A DNA stretch of 64,000 bases from Pseudomonas sp. MH9.2 (GTDB lineage: Bacteria > Pseudomonadota > Gammaproteobacteria > Pseudomonadales > Pseudomonadaceae), in contig NZ_CP133784.1 in the NCBI RefSeq assembly GCF_034353875.1, positions 1,798,001-1,862,000 on the forward strand, read 5' to 3'. Shown in pieces: positions 1-8,153 of this stretch. Made by a program: the position numbers and the translations under genes. How positions within the stretch are numbered: the stretch's first letter is position 1; every line of letters starts with the position of its first letter. The notes below the pieces were generated by a model that was not told the DNA's origin, ran no database searches, and worked only from the letters and a program-made list of their open reading frames with translations.

Positions 1-575
1 ACACCATCACCCTGCCAATCCTGCGCGCCATCCATAAAAAACACGGCAAGGTTGGCCTGGTGCACATCGACGCCCACGCTGACGTCAACGATCACATGTT
101 TGGCGAGAAAATCGCCCATGGCACAACCTTCCGCCGCGCAGTAGAAGAAGGCCTGCTCGATTGTGATCGTGTGGTGCAAATTGGTCTGCGCGCTCAGGGT
201 TATACCGCAGAAGACTTCAACTGGAGCCGCAAACAGGGCTTCCGTGTGGTTCAGGCCGAAGAATGCTGGCACAAATCCCTCGCCCAACTGATGACTGAAG
301 TCCGTGAAAAAGTCGGCGGCGGTCCGGTGTACCTGAGCTTCGATATCGACGGTATCGATCCCGCGTGGGCACCCGGCACCGGCACCCCTGAAATCGGCGG
401 CCTGACGACTATCCAGGCAATTGAAATCATCCGTGGCTGCCAGGGCCTCGACCTGATCGGTTGCGATCTGGTAGAAATCTCGCCACCTTACGACACCACC
501 GGCAATACCTCGCTACTGGGCGCTAACTTGCTGTACGAAATGCTCTGCGTACTCCCCGGCGTTGTGCACCGCTGA
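1..575 (+). CDS. gbuA: Guanidinobutyrase/agmatinase family ureohydrolase, 5' end outside window
   Basis: Manganese ureohydrolase that removes urea from a guanidino compound (4-guanidinobutyrate or agmatine) in arginine and polyamine breakdown in the cytosol. The reading frame is open from the left edge (codons begin at position 3), so about 191 C-terminal residues are present. Visible metal-binding motifs are DAHADVND and SFDIDGIDP, followed by the conserved EISPPYD. The gbuA symbol, rather than speB, rests on the neighbourhood: NTF2-like gene, cytosine-permease-like gene and sodium symporter follow in the order of P. aeruginosa PA1421-PA1418 as I remember it. Substrate specificity cannot be read from this fragment. 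Confidence 0.85.
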   Translation, partial: TITLPILRAIHKKHGKVGLVHIDAHADVNDHMFGEKIAHGTTFRRAVEEGLLDCDRVVQIGLRAQGYTAEDFNWSRKQGFRVVQAEECWHKSLAQLMTEVREKVGGGPVYLSFDIDGIDPAWAPGTGTPEIGGLTTIQAIEIIRGCQGLDLIGCDLVEISPPYDTTGNTSLLGANLLYEMLCVLPGVVHR

Positions 576-578
576 GGG

Positions 579-912
579 ATGACCATGAGCGACCGCGATG
601 ATGTCCTGCAAGCCGCCGCCGACCTGGTGACGGCGTTTGTAAACAATGATCGCAGCCTATCAGGCGTTGTGGGACAGCTGGCGGCTGGAGGGATTTGAAG
701 TACTCCGCTGCGTTTCCAGTAATGCTCACGTCATTCTGCAAGGCGACGTCGCGATTTTTATCCATGACGTTGCCACCGAGCTGCGCATGCAAGGGGAGCA
801 AAGCCTTAGCCAAGAGCGCGAAACCATTGTGTTCCGCCGACAACACGCCACTTAAAAACAACAAGAAGGCCGCTGGCTGGCCTGCCACGAACATTTGTCC
901 GCACTCCCTTAA
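579..912 (+). pseudogene. NTF2-like (SnoaL/DUF4440 type) protein, disrupted
   Basis: The gene starts three bases after the gbuA stop (MTMSDRDDVLQAAADLVTAFVNNDR) but the frame then runs into a stop near 702. The rest of the protein continues in another frame from about 646 (AAYQALWDSWRLEGFEVLRC...). The join at about 640-650 lacks the usual segment between the first helix and this region, so an internal deletion with a frameshift is likely. A second lesion is a TAA at 853-855 where the downstream frame (KQQEGRWLACHEHLSALP, stop 910-912) continues; a CAA to TAA change fits. Intact relatives are small cone-shaped-fold proteins of unknown substrate. Confidence 0.75.
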
Positions 913-954
913 GGCTGCCACCCCCTTAGCCCAATGAAATGATCGGAGCAGATC

Positions 955-1503
955 ATGAATAACAACAAAAACGACCAAAGCATCAACAGCATCGAGACGT
1001 TCGGGGTTGAACAGATCCCCGATCACGCACGTACCGCAACCCCCCGCGACCTGTTCCAGATGATTTTTGGTGGGTCCAATACCTTCTGGTTTGTTCACGA
1101 TTCTAGTGCTGACCGTGTGCATCTATGGCTTCCGCTTCCTGCTGTGGGTCAACAAGATCGCCGTGTGGAGCGCCAGCCTGTTATTCCTGCTCGGCATCTT
1201 CGCCTTCGCCGGTCCATTCGACATCAACTTTGCCGGCAGCGTCAGCCTCGGCAAAGAAGGCTTCTGGGCAGCCTTTATCGGCTCTGCATTGGTGGCCATG
1301 AGCAACCCGATTTCCTTTGGCGCGTTCCTCGGCGACTGGTCGCGTTACATACCCCGCGACACGTCGAAAACCAGAATAATGCTGGCCGTGATCATCGCTC
1401 AGGCTGCCACGCTGATTCCATTTCTGTTTGGCCTGGCATCGGCGACCCACGCCGCCAAGACAACAAAGCCGCTGATACCGCCACACTGCGACAAACCGTC
1501 TGA
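955..1503 (+). pseudogene. Cytosine permease-like (NCS1) transporter, internally deleted
   Basis: The start has a good N-terminus (MNNNKNDQSINSIETFGVEQIPDHARTATP...FGGSNTF) that breaks off near 1085. A different frame from about 1088 to 1446 carries the middle of the family (LFTILVLTVCIYGFRFLLWVNKIAVW ... FGAFLGDWSRYIPRDTSKTRIMLAVIIAQAATLIPFLFGLA). The original frame resumes for the last 15 or so codons, ending at 1503. Family members have roughly 480-500 residues and about 12 membrane segments; here only about 180 codons remain, so two deletions removed most helices. It cannot encode a working carrier. In related pseudomonads this gene sits between the NTF2-like gene and the sodium symporter. 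Confidence 0.8.
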
Positions 1504-1603
1504 TCCATCAACGCTCGCGGCGAGCCTGCCTGTGTGACCCTGCCCGCCGCGACGCCGCGTCAGATTTGCGCTTCAACATAAAAAAAATAATAGGAAACCC
1601 TCC

Positions 1604-2998
1604 ATGGCTTTAGATATTTTCGTCGTCCTCATTTATGCCGCTGGCATGCTGGTGCTCGGCTGGTACGGCATGCGCAAAGCGAAAACCCACGAAGACTACC
1701 TGGTCGCCGGGCGTAATCTGGGCCCAACCTTATACATGGGCACCATGGCGGCCACCGTCCTCGGCGGCGCGTCCACCGTCGGCACTGTACGGCTGGGATA
1801 TGTGCACGGGATTTCCGGTTTCTGGCTGTGCGCGGCCTTGGGCCTGGGGATCATCGCGCTGAACCTGTTCCTCGCCAAACCGCTGCTCAAACTGCGAATT
1901 TTCACTGTTACTCAAGTGCTGGAAAAGCGCTATAACCCGATGGCCCGTCAGGCCAGCGCGGTGATCATGCTGGTGTATGCACTGATGATCGGCGTGACCT
2001 CAATCCTCGCCATCGGCACCGTGATGCAAGTGCTGTTCGGTTTACCGTTCTGGGTATCGGTATTACTCGGCGGCGGTGTCGTGGTGGTGTACTCGGCGAT
2101 TGGCGGCATGTGGTCGTTGACCCTGACCGACATCGTTCAGTTCGTGATCAAGACCGTTGGCCTGATGTTCATCCTGTTGCCGATCTGCCTGTACCGCGTT
2201 GGCGGCTGGGATCAACTGGTCGCCAAGCTGCCAGCATCGAGCTTCAGCTGGACCACCATCGGCTGGGACACCATCATCACGTACTTCCTGATCTACTTCT
2301 TCGGCATCCTGATCGGCCAGGACATCTGGCAGCGTGTGTTCACCGCACGCACTGACAAGATCGCCAAGTACGCGGGCTCCATCGCCGGGGTTTACTGCAT
2401 TTTTTACGGTCTGGCCTGCGCCCTGATTGGCATGGCCGCTCATGTATTGCTGCCGGACCTGGACAACGTCAACAACGCCTTCGCCGCCATCGTTAAAGTC
2501 TCGTTGCCCGACGGTCTGCGTGGCCTGGTCATCGCCGCAGCCCTGGCCGCCATGATGTCCACCGCCAGCGCCGGTTTACTCGCAGCATCGACGACCCTGA
2601 CCGAAGACCTGCTGCCACGCCTGCGCGGCGGCAAACAGTCGAGCCTGGGCATCAACCGCCTGTTTACCCTGCTCACCGGCCTTGTGGTACTCGCCATCGC
2701 GCTGGTCGTGAACGATGTTATCAGCGCCCTGACCCTGGCCTATAACCTGCTGGTAGGCGGCATGCTGATTCCATTGATCGGCGCAATCTACTGGAAGCGG
2801 GCAACCACCTCGGGGGCGATCACCAGCATGGCACTGGGCTTCCTGACCGCGCTGGCGCTCATGCTCAAGGACGGTTTCGACGCCAACACGCCGATCTACT
2901 ACAGCCTGTCGGTCGGTTTGATCAGCTTCGTGGTGGTCAGCCTGTTGTCACCCCGGCCCGTGACCATGGCTAATACGGTCAAGCCCCGCGCGGCGTGA
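1604..2998 (+). CDS. Sodium:solute symporter (SSS family)
   Basis: Inner-membrane sodium-coupled uptake carrier of 464 residues. It begins MALDIFVVLIYAAGMLVLGWYGMRKAKTHEDYLVAGRNLGP, the typical SSS start in which the first helix is followed by the DYLVAGR motif, and it has about 13 hydrophobic segments. It is full length and unbroken, unlike the two genes before it. A ribosome site (AGGAAACCC) lies just upstream of the ATG. Its place next to gbuA suggests a guanidino compound or related amine as substrate, but that is inference from context; SSS specificity cannot be read from sequence alone. Confidence 0.85.
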   Translation: MALDIFVVLIYAAGMLVLGWYGMRKAKTHEDYLVAGRNLGPTLYMGTMAATVLGGASTVGTVRLGYVHGISGFWLCAALGLGIIALNLFLAKPLLKLRIFTVTQVLEKRYNPMARQASAVIMLVYALMIGVTSILAIGTVMQVLFGLPFWVSVLLGGGVVVVYSAIGGMWSLTLTDIVQFVIKTVGLMFILLPICLYRVGGWDQLVAKLPASSFSWTTIGWDTIITYFLIYFFGILIGQDIWQRVFTARTDKIAKYAGSIAGVYCIFYGLACALIGMAAHVLLPDLDNVNNAFAAIVKVSLPDGLRGLVIAAALAAMMSTASAGLLAASTTLTEDLLPRLRGGKQSSLGINRLFTLLTGLVVLAIALVVNDVISALTLAYNLLVGGMLIPLIGAIYWKRATTSGAITSMALGFLTALALMLKDGFDANTPIYYSLSVGLISFVVVSLLSPRPVTMANTVKPRAA

Positions 2999-3258
2999 AT
3001 CCGGATTACCTTGAGCGGGTGGACCGATCCGCGCGGTGCACCGCGGCCACTTCCCAAGCTTTTCAGGGGCGCGCCTGCGGGAGTTGATCGACCTGTGGAT
3101 GCACGAGCACGCGGCCCGGTAAATCCTTGCACCTGATACAACGCGGATTGAGCTAGCCTGATGGAGTAGTGGTCTACCCAAGCGATGGACCGCGCACGAT
3201 CCCCTGGTTTCGGCAGTACCGGGTTAACTCTCTGGACATCGCAGAAACAGGGGCTTTC

Positions 3259-3519
3259 ATGGAGCGGCCAGACATTCAGCAACGCGTCTACAACACCTTG
3301 GGTGTCATGCTGATCGATAAATCCGAGATACGCGAAAACGCAACGCTCAGAGACTTGGCGCTGGACGATCTCGAGGTAGAGGATTTACTCGATCAGCTGG
3401 AATTTGATTTCGACATCATCTTCCCGGCCCGCATCAAAGACCGAATCTACAAAGTACCGGAGCATCTGACCCTGCAAATCCTGGTCGACGTGATTTTGGT
3501 GCTAAGCACAAACGATTGA
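3259..3519 (+). CDS. Acyl-carrier-protein-like protein lacking the phosphopantetheine serine
   Basis: An 86-residue acidic helical protein that aligns end to end with acyl carrier proteins: NATLRDLALDDLEVEDLLDQLEFDFD corresponds to the ACP stretch around the DSL motif. Asp37 stands where the serine that receives 4'-phosphopantetheine should be (D-D-L instead of D-S-L), so it should not become a holo-ACP by the usual route. The ATG at 3259 is chosen because it follows a purine-rich CAGGGG and begins the homologous region; an upstream GTG at 3169 only adds unrelated residues. A strong terminator follows. It may be a regulatory or structural carrier-fold protein; no partner genes are adjacent. 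Confidence 0.65.
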   Translation: MERPDIQQRVYNTLGVMLIDKSEIRENATLRDLALDDLEVEDLLDQLEFDFDIIFPARIKDRIYKVPEHLTLQILVDVILVLSTND

Positions 3520-3554
3520 AATCAAAAGGATTTTTGCGAGAGATTTTAACGTAA

Positions 3555-3604
3555 GGGCCTGGTTCTGCGATTGATTTAATCAACAGCGAAACCGGGCCTT
3601 TTTA
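3555..3604 (+). terminator. Rho-independent terminator
   Basis: GGGCCTGGTT pairs with AACCGGGCC across a loop of about 25 bases and is followed by TTTTT. It ends transcription of the ACP-like gene. The loop contains TTGATTTAATCAA. Confidence 0.75.
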
Positions 3605-3647
3605 ATGCCTGCAGATGAAGCACTGTGACAATGAAACCGTCGATCAC

Positions 3648-3770
3648 TTACCGACGCGGGCGCCGCCGTTCATCATCAGTGCGGATAGGAATGGGCTGGA
3701 GTTTTGGCCGTTCGATCAGGCCCAGGGCAACTCCGAGGTCATGGAGCCATTCTTGCAATTTACTGTTCAT
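3648..3770 (-). CDS. 40-aa PA1414-like small ORF; possible SicX sRNA locus
   Basis: The minus strand encodes 40 residues, MNSKLQEWLHDLGVALGLIE then RPKLQPIPIRTDDERRRPRR. The ATG is preceded by a purine-rich AAGGGGGGCG ribosome site and a GTG directly before it. The composition (amphipathic first half, proline- and arginine-rich tail) and its position near the PA1418-like symporter match my memory of P. aeruginosa PA1414. That locus is strongly induced at low oxygen by Anr and yields the sRNA SicX. No clear Anr box was found in the upstream 200 bases. It could act as a small protein, an RNA, or both. Confidence 0.55.
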   Translation of the reverse strand: MNSKLQEWLHDLGVALGLIERPKLQPIPIRTDDERRRPRR

Positions 3771-3980
3771 CACGCCCCCCTTCAGGGAAATACTCAACGA
3801 CTGACATCCGCTAGCCGCGTCTTATTCATCATAGTTCCGGGACCTACTTTACGCCTGCTACAGAGTATCGCGGAAAAGAATTTGTGACATATAACCTCAT
3901 TTTACGCAGTGCTCGCCGTTTCGCAGTTCAAGGCGTCTGTCGCAGAGAGGTAAGCCCGGTCTTTCTGATCACCTGGTCAA

Positions 3981-4904
3981 TCAGGCCCAGGGCTTAAACC
4001 GGCGGCGTATCCACTGCTCGCCGCTGACCAGCGTAATCCCCAACAGCACCAACACTGCTCCGATCACGAAGTTGAAGCTCAGCGGTTCATTAAGCAGCAG
4101 CACGCCGAAGGTCACGCCAAACAGGGGTGTCATGAATGAGAACACCGCCAGATTTGACGCCAGGTAACGGCGCAGCAGCCAGAACCAGATCAAATAGCTG
4201 AAGAAGGAAACAACCAGCGCCTGAAACAGCACGCTGGCGACTGCGACAGGCGTCAGGGTCACATGACTGACCTGCCCATTGCTGACGGCAATCAGCAGCA
4301 AGGCGACAAAGCCGACCATCAGTTGATAGAACAAGGTCAGCGTCACCGGTGCTTCAGACAGCCGCGACGCCCGCACCACCACCGTGGTTGCGCCCCACGC
4401 CATGCCCGCAAGAACACCCAGCGCGTCGCCGATCAGCATATTGCGGTCCATGCCACTCAATGACAGGCCGCCAACAAAGGCCGTGGTGATACCTGCGAAC
4501 GCGAGAAAAATGCCCATCCATTGCAAGGTGCGCAAGCGTTCGCTGGGCAGCAACCAGTGCAGGCCCAACGCAGTGAATACCGGAGCGGTATAAAGAAACA
4601 CCGACATGTGCGCCGCCGAGGTCAATTGCAGGCCCTCGGAGATAAACAGAAACTCCAGTGCAAACAAGGCACCGGCGAGTAGACCGCCGCGCCAGGTACT
4701 GCTCATGTGCCGCAGACCACCGCGCCAGACCATAAGAATGCCCACCAGCAGCGCGGCAATACCCGAGCGGCCAGCAGCCTGCATGATGGGCGCGATATCC
4801 GGCGCAGCCCACTTGATAATCACTTGTTGCACGCCCCAGATCAGACAGAGGCCCAGCATGACTTGCAGGGCAAAAGCATCGGCACTTTTACGCGGCACAC
4901 TCAT
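3981..4904 (-). CDS. DMT-superfamily (EamA) transporter
   Basis: Inner-membrane protein of 307 residues with ten hydrophobic segments arranged as two EamA repeats, the drug/metabolite exporter fold. The start at MSVPRKSADAFALQVMLGLCLIWG is chosen because membrane homology begins there; an upstream start at 4949 would add 15 residues unlike the family. The second repeat ends FGVLLLNEPLSFNFVIGAVLVLLGI, a typical EamA signature. The substrate is unknown; relatives export amino acids or metabolites. It appears monocistronic. Confidence 0.8.
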   Translation of the reverse strand: MSVPRKSADAFALQVMLGLCLIWGVQQVIIKWAAPDIAPIMQAAGRSGIAALLVGILMVWRGGLRHMSSTWRGGLLAGALFALEFLFISEGLQLTSAAHMSVFLYTAPVFTALGLHWLLPSERLRTLQWMGIFLAFAGITTAFVGGLSLSGMDRNMLIGDALGVLAGMAWGATTVVVRASRLSEAPVTLTLFYQLMVGFVALLLIAVSNGQVSHVTLTPVAVASVLFQALVVSFFSYLIWFWLLRRYLASNLAVFSFMTPLFGVTFGVLLLNEPLSFNFVIGAVLVLLGITLVSGEQWIRRRFKPWA

Positions 4905-5075
4905 GATTGAAGGTGATACAAGCTGAACATGGCAGATCCAGATAGGCAAAATGTTATGGATTATTGATCAGTCGGTCGGAAAATGTATGGGCAAAAGCGA
5001 CATCAGTTTATTTAAAAGGATCGATTACGACGGAGGAGATTGTCTTCGCGCACTGGCTGTCACTCTCTCCCAGGA

Positions 5076-6554
5076 TCATTCAGGCAACTGCACCACCCCA
5101 TCATCATCGGTCATGGCCCTTTCAAGCAGGTCCGCTGGCAGGTTTTTACTGGCGCGGGCGCCCAGTAGTTTCAGTTGCTCGCTGCGGCTGACCAGATTGC
5201 CGCGCCCTTCGGTGAGTTTGTTGCGGGCAGCACCGTACGCTTTGTCCAGCTGTTGCAGGCGATTGCCAACTTCGTCCAGGTCCTGGATGAACAGCACAAA
5301 CTTGTCGTACAACCAACCTGCCCGCTCAGCGATTTCCCGCGCATTCTGGCTCTGACGTTCCTGCTTCCACAGGCTATCGATCACGCGCAAGGTGGCAAGC
5401 AAGGTGGTCGGGCTGACGATCACGATGTTGCGATCGAACGCCTCTTGAAACAGGTTTGGCTCCGCCTGCAACGCGGCGGAAAAAGCCGCTTCGATGGGCA
5501 CGAATAGCAACACGAAGTCCAGGCTGTGCAGGCCTTCGAGTCGTTTGTAATCCTTGCCCGACAGGCCTTTGACATGGTTGCGCAAGGACAGCACATGCTG
5601 CTTCAACGCGGCTTGACCAATCACCTCGTCATCGGCGCTGACGTACTGTTGGTAAGCGGTGAGACTGACCTTGGCATCGACTACCACTTGCTTGTCGCCG
5701 GGCAACATAATCAGCACATCCGGCTGAAAGCGCTCGCCATCCGGGCCTTTGAGACTGACTTGCGTCTGGTACTCACGCCCTTTTTCCAGCCCTGCATGCT
5801 CAAGCACCCGCTCAAGAATCAATTCCCCCCAATTACCCTGGGTCTTCTGGCCCTTGAGTGCGCGCGTCAGGTTGGTGGCTTCATCGCTCAAGCGTTGATT
5901 GAGCTGCTGCAGGCGCTCCAGCTCTTTGCCCAACGAAAAACGCTCGCGAGCTTCTTGCTGATAGCTTTCTTCGACACGTTTTTCGAAGGACTGAATCCGC
6001 TCTTTCAGCGGGTTGAGCAATTGCCCCAGTTGCTGTTGGCTGGTTTCGGCGAAGCGCTGTTCGCGCTCATCGAAGATTTTCCCGGCCAGCTCGGCGAACT
6101 GCGCACGCAATTCATCACGCGACCCTTGCAGGTCGCTCAGACGCTGTTGATGGCTTTCCTGCTGCTCGCGCAATTCGGCGCCCAGCGACGCGCAGCATGC
6201 GTCAAGACGGCGCAGTTCGGCTTCTTTGCCGGCACGCTCCAGGCTCCAGCCTTGAGCGGCTTCATGGGCGTTATCGCGCTCCTGACGCAGCAACTCGACT
6301 TCCCGGCGCACCGCCGCAAGGTCAGCCTGTTTGGCCGCATTGGCGTGGCTCAGGTCACTGATTTCATCACGGCTGGCGTCGAGCTGGGCGCCAAGACCAT
6401 CTTGAGCCAACAGCGCAGTACTCAGACGCTCGTCGAGCAACGCCGCGTCGGCCTGCTGCCGTGCCAGCCGTCGCTGCAGCTGCCAAGCCAAGGCCAACAA
6501 CGGCAATGCCGCGCCAGCAAGGCCAAGCAGGAGGCTGGTCAGGTCCAATGCCAT
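5076..6554 (-). CDS. rmuC: DNA recombination protein RmuC
   Basis: 492 residues: an N-terminal membrane anchor (MALDLTSLLLGLAGAALPLLALAW), a long coiled coil rich in Gln, Glu, Arg and Ala to about residue 240, then the conserved nuclease-like RmuC domain (GNWGELILERVLEHAGLEKGREYQTQ ... FQPDVLIMLPGDKQVVVDAKVSLTAY). The VDAK stretch matches the PD-(D/E)XK-like core. E. coli RmuC limits inversion at short inverted repeats. The ATG at 6554 has a GGAG site and starts the anchor; the 32 residues upstream in the open frame do not look coding. Confidence 0.92.
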   Translation of the reverse strand: MALDLTSLLLGLAGAALPLLALAWQLQRRLARQQADAALLDERLSTALLAQDGLGAQLDASRDEISDLSHANAAKQADLAAVRREVELLRQERDNAHEAAQGWSLERAGKEAELRRLDACCASLGAELREQQESHQQRLSDLQGSRDELRAQFAELAGKIFDEREQRFAETSQQQLGQLLNPLKERIQSFEKRVEESYQQEARERFSLGKELERLQQLNQRLSDEATNLTRALKGQKTQGNWGELILERVLEHAGLEKGREYQTQVSLKGPDGERFQPDVLIMLPGDKQVVVDAKVSLTAYQQYVSADDEVIGQAALKQHVLSLRNHVKGLSGKDYKRLEGLHSLDFVLLFVPIEAAFSAALQAEPNLFQEAFDRNIVIVSPTTLLATLRVIDSLWKQERQSQNAREIAERAGWLYDKFVLFIQDLDEVGNRLQQLDKAYGAARNKLTEGRGNLVSRSEQLKLLGARASKNLPADLLERAMTDDDGVVQLPE

Positions 6555-7528
6555 AAAAACTCCGGGGGTTATAACGTCTATGCACTGAGGGGTATCGTGC
6601 CGGGCATTATGCTTAGAACAGACCGCCACGGCGACAGTCGGTATCCTCATCCGAACCTGTTAATTCCAAAAAGAAATAGCAAACACCGCTGATAAACGAT
6701 CCTCTTCATGGAGGATTTTGTGAATTCCCCTACGCCAACCATGGCACCCGCGGACTAGAGCAAGCGCTTGGGACAATCCACAGAAGCTGTGGATAACTCA
6801 GTGGACAACCCACCGTGAACCTTCGCAAACGCCTATAGAACGTGGCCTGCGTTCAAACTGACGCTTTTTTCACCAATGAAAAAAAACGATGTTTTTCATT
6901 GACTTAATAATTCACCACAAGAAATCAAGCGCTTGGGATCGGATGTGACAGTGGCATGACAGGTTGTTGCGCCAGTGTGTACAACTCGATCACTGGCAGT
7001 TATAACGCGACCCTCGTTTTGACCCAACATCTGCATAGAACTCGGCGGACGACATTGCCCCCTATCTCAGCCTGCCCCACACACCTGCAATTAATTTTAT
7101 TAGCTGGCTTCCAATCCAGGACTCGATCCGCTATCATCGCGGCAGTTAGTACCAAGCTGAAAGTCAATTCTGGTCGAAACAGTCCCCCGGCAAACGCTTT
7201 TCCAATGTGAAAGTGTTGCCGACCACACGGGATCGACCACCTAGATGGTTTCCAGGCATGAACTCGACACACGGCCTTCCTCAATGACGGGAAGGGTGTA
7301 GCGCAGCTCTCATGCTCTGACTCAACCAACCTGCAGATTGATCAGGAACTTCACCCCGGGCCTCGAACCTTTGCCCTTGTTGTGTTGCCTGCCCTCCTAA
7401 GTACCTACCAGTCAGCCCAAGCGCCATACGATAAAGCGCGCTTCAAACTGTCTGCTTTGTTCCAGTCAGGTTCTTCGCCCCGCCGTGCCTTGCACTGGCC
7501 CGCGGTTTACTGGAACGTTTTTATTTTG
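6555..7528. other. Gene-poor region with a DnaA-box sequence and repeated palindrome
   Basis: Almost 1 kb without a convincing gene. Visible structure: a consensus DnaA box TTATCCACA (minus strand, 6788-6796) inside the inverted repeat TCCACAG-AAG-CTGTGGA (6777-6793), and two copies of CAAGCGCTTGGGA (6761-6773 and 6926-6938) whose first ten bases are palindromic. An A/T-rich stretch lies at 6865-6915. Short open frames at 6956-7210 (+) and 7000-7329 (-) have no recognisable protein. From about 7200 it may be the long leader of the gene at 7571 or hold an RNA gene; no known sRNA was recognised. Confidence 0.4.
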
Positions 7529-7545
7529 CACGGTCTTATACCGTG
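7529..7545 (+). promoter_or_regulatory. Short inverted repeat before the 74-aa gene
   Basis: CACGGT-CTTAT-ACCGTG, perfect 6-bp arms, lies 26 bases upstream of the ATG at 7571 and just before its ribosome site (TAGGAAAC). It could be an operator or an RNA hairpin affecting translation. Confidence 0.35.
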
Positions 7546-7570
7546 TCGCTTGTAGGAAACACCCATAACC

Positions 7571-7795
7571 ATGACTACTCATATCCAGACTCAGGATGCC
7601 ATTCGCACCCTAACCAGCGCATTTGCTCCAATGAATTGCCTGATCATGGCCGCTCGCAAAGGCTGCTTCAGCTTCACCATCGTCAACGAACACGGCATCG
7701 CTCGTCACAGCGAACGTCTGTACCCCGATCAGTATTCCAGCGCCGAGCCGCTGCAAGCCGTGATCGAGCGTACACGCCAGGCACTGGTTGCCTGA
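7571..7795 (+). CDS. Conserved hypothetical protein, 74 aa
   Basis: A 74-residue soluble protein, MTTHIQTQDAIRTLTSAFAP then MNCLIMAARKGCFSFTIVNE and HGIARHSERLYPDQYSSAEPLQAVIERTRQALVA. The alternation (helix, beta strands, helix) suggests one small alpha/beta domain. I know no named family. Coding is supported by Pseudomonas-like codon use, a ribosome site upstream and a strong terminator immediately downstream. It appears to be a single-gene transcript with a possibly long leader. Confidence 0.7.
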   Translation: MTTHIQTQDAIRTLTSAFAPMNCLIMAARKGCFSFTIVNEHGIARHSERLYPDQYSSAEPLQAVIERTRQALVA

Positions 7796-7828
7796 CGGAA
7801 TGCCAGCCGCTGGCTGAATCGCCCCATC

Positions 7829-7859
7829 AAAAAACCTCGCCTTTCAAGCGAGGTTTTTT
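7829..7859 (+). terminator. Rho-independent terminator
   Basis: AAAAAACCTCGC-CTTTCAA-GCGAGGTTTTTT: a perfect GC-rich stem followed by six T, 34 bases after the stop of the 74-aa gene. Confidence 0.9.
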
Positions 7860-8153
7860 ATTGCCTGTGATTTACCCAGCGCCTGGACTGGCGGTTTCCA
7901 AGCCTGCTTTCCGCCTGGATTTTTGATCCTTTATCACCCGAGCAATAAGCATGAGCTAAGCACAAAGGGATATATACGCCATAAGCCGCCGGCACAAATA
8001 TTTTAAAAACAGCCCTTTACGCCCGAAATATGACACTACACTTCAACTCAAGCGGCCCTGGCTGCTTCCGGCGAGCCTGATCCGATTCACCGCTGCCACG
8101 CGCCACGGCCTCGCCGGCTCTAATTGCTTTACAAGGGATGTCACGAGGGCTTT

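Noticed and set aside
3571..3583. TTGAT-TTA-ATCAA as an Anr/Fnr box for the PA1414-like ORF
   Set aside because: The spacer is 3 rather than 4 bases, it lies in a terminator loop and downstream of the ORF, not at its promoter.
3615..3887. 90-codon plus-strand frame
   Set aside because: It overlaps the better supported 40-codon minus-strand ORF, has no ribosome site and no family resemblance.
5526..6692. 388-codon plus-strand frame
   Set aside because: Antisense to rmuC, Leu/Gln rich from the reversed coiled coil.
6956..7329. Open frames of 84 (+) and 109 (-) codons
   Set aside because: They overlap each other, have unlikely amino-acid composition and no ribosome sites.
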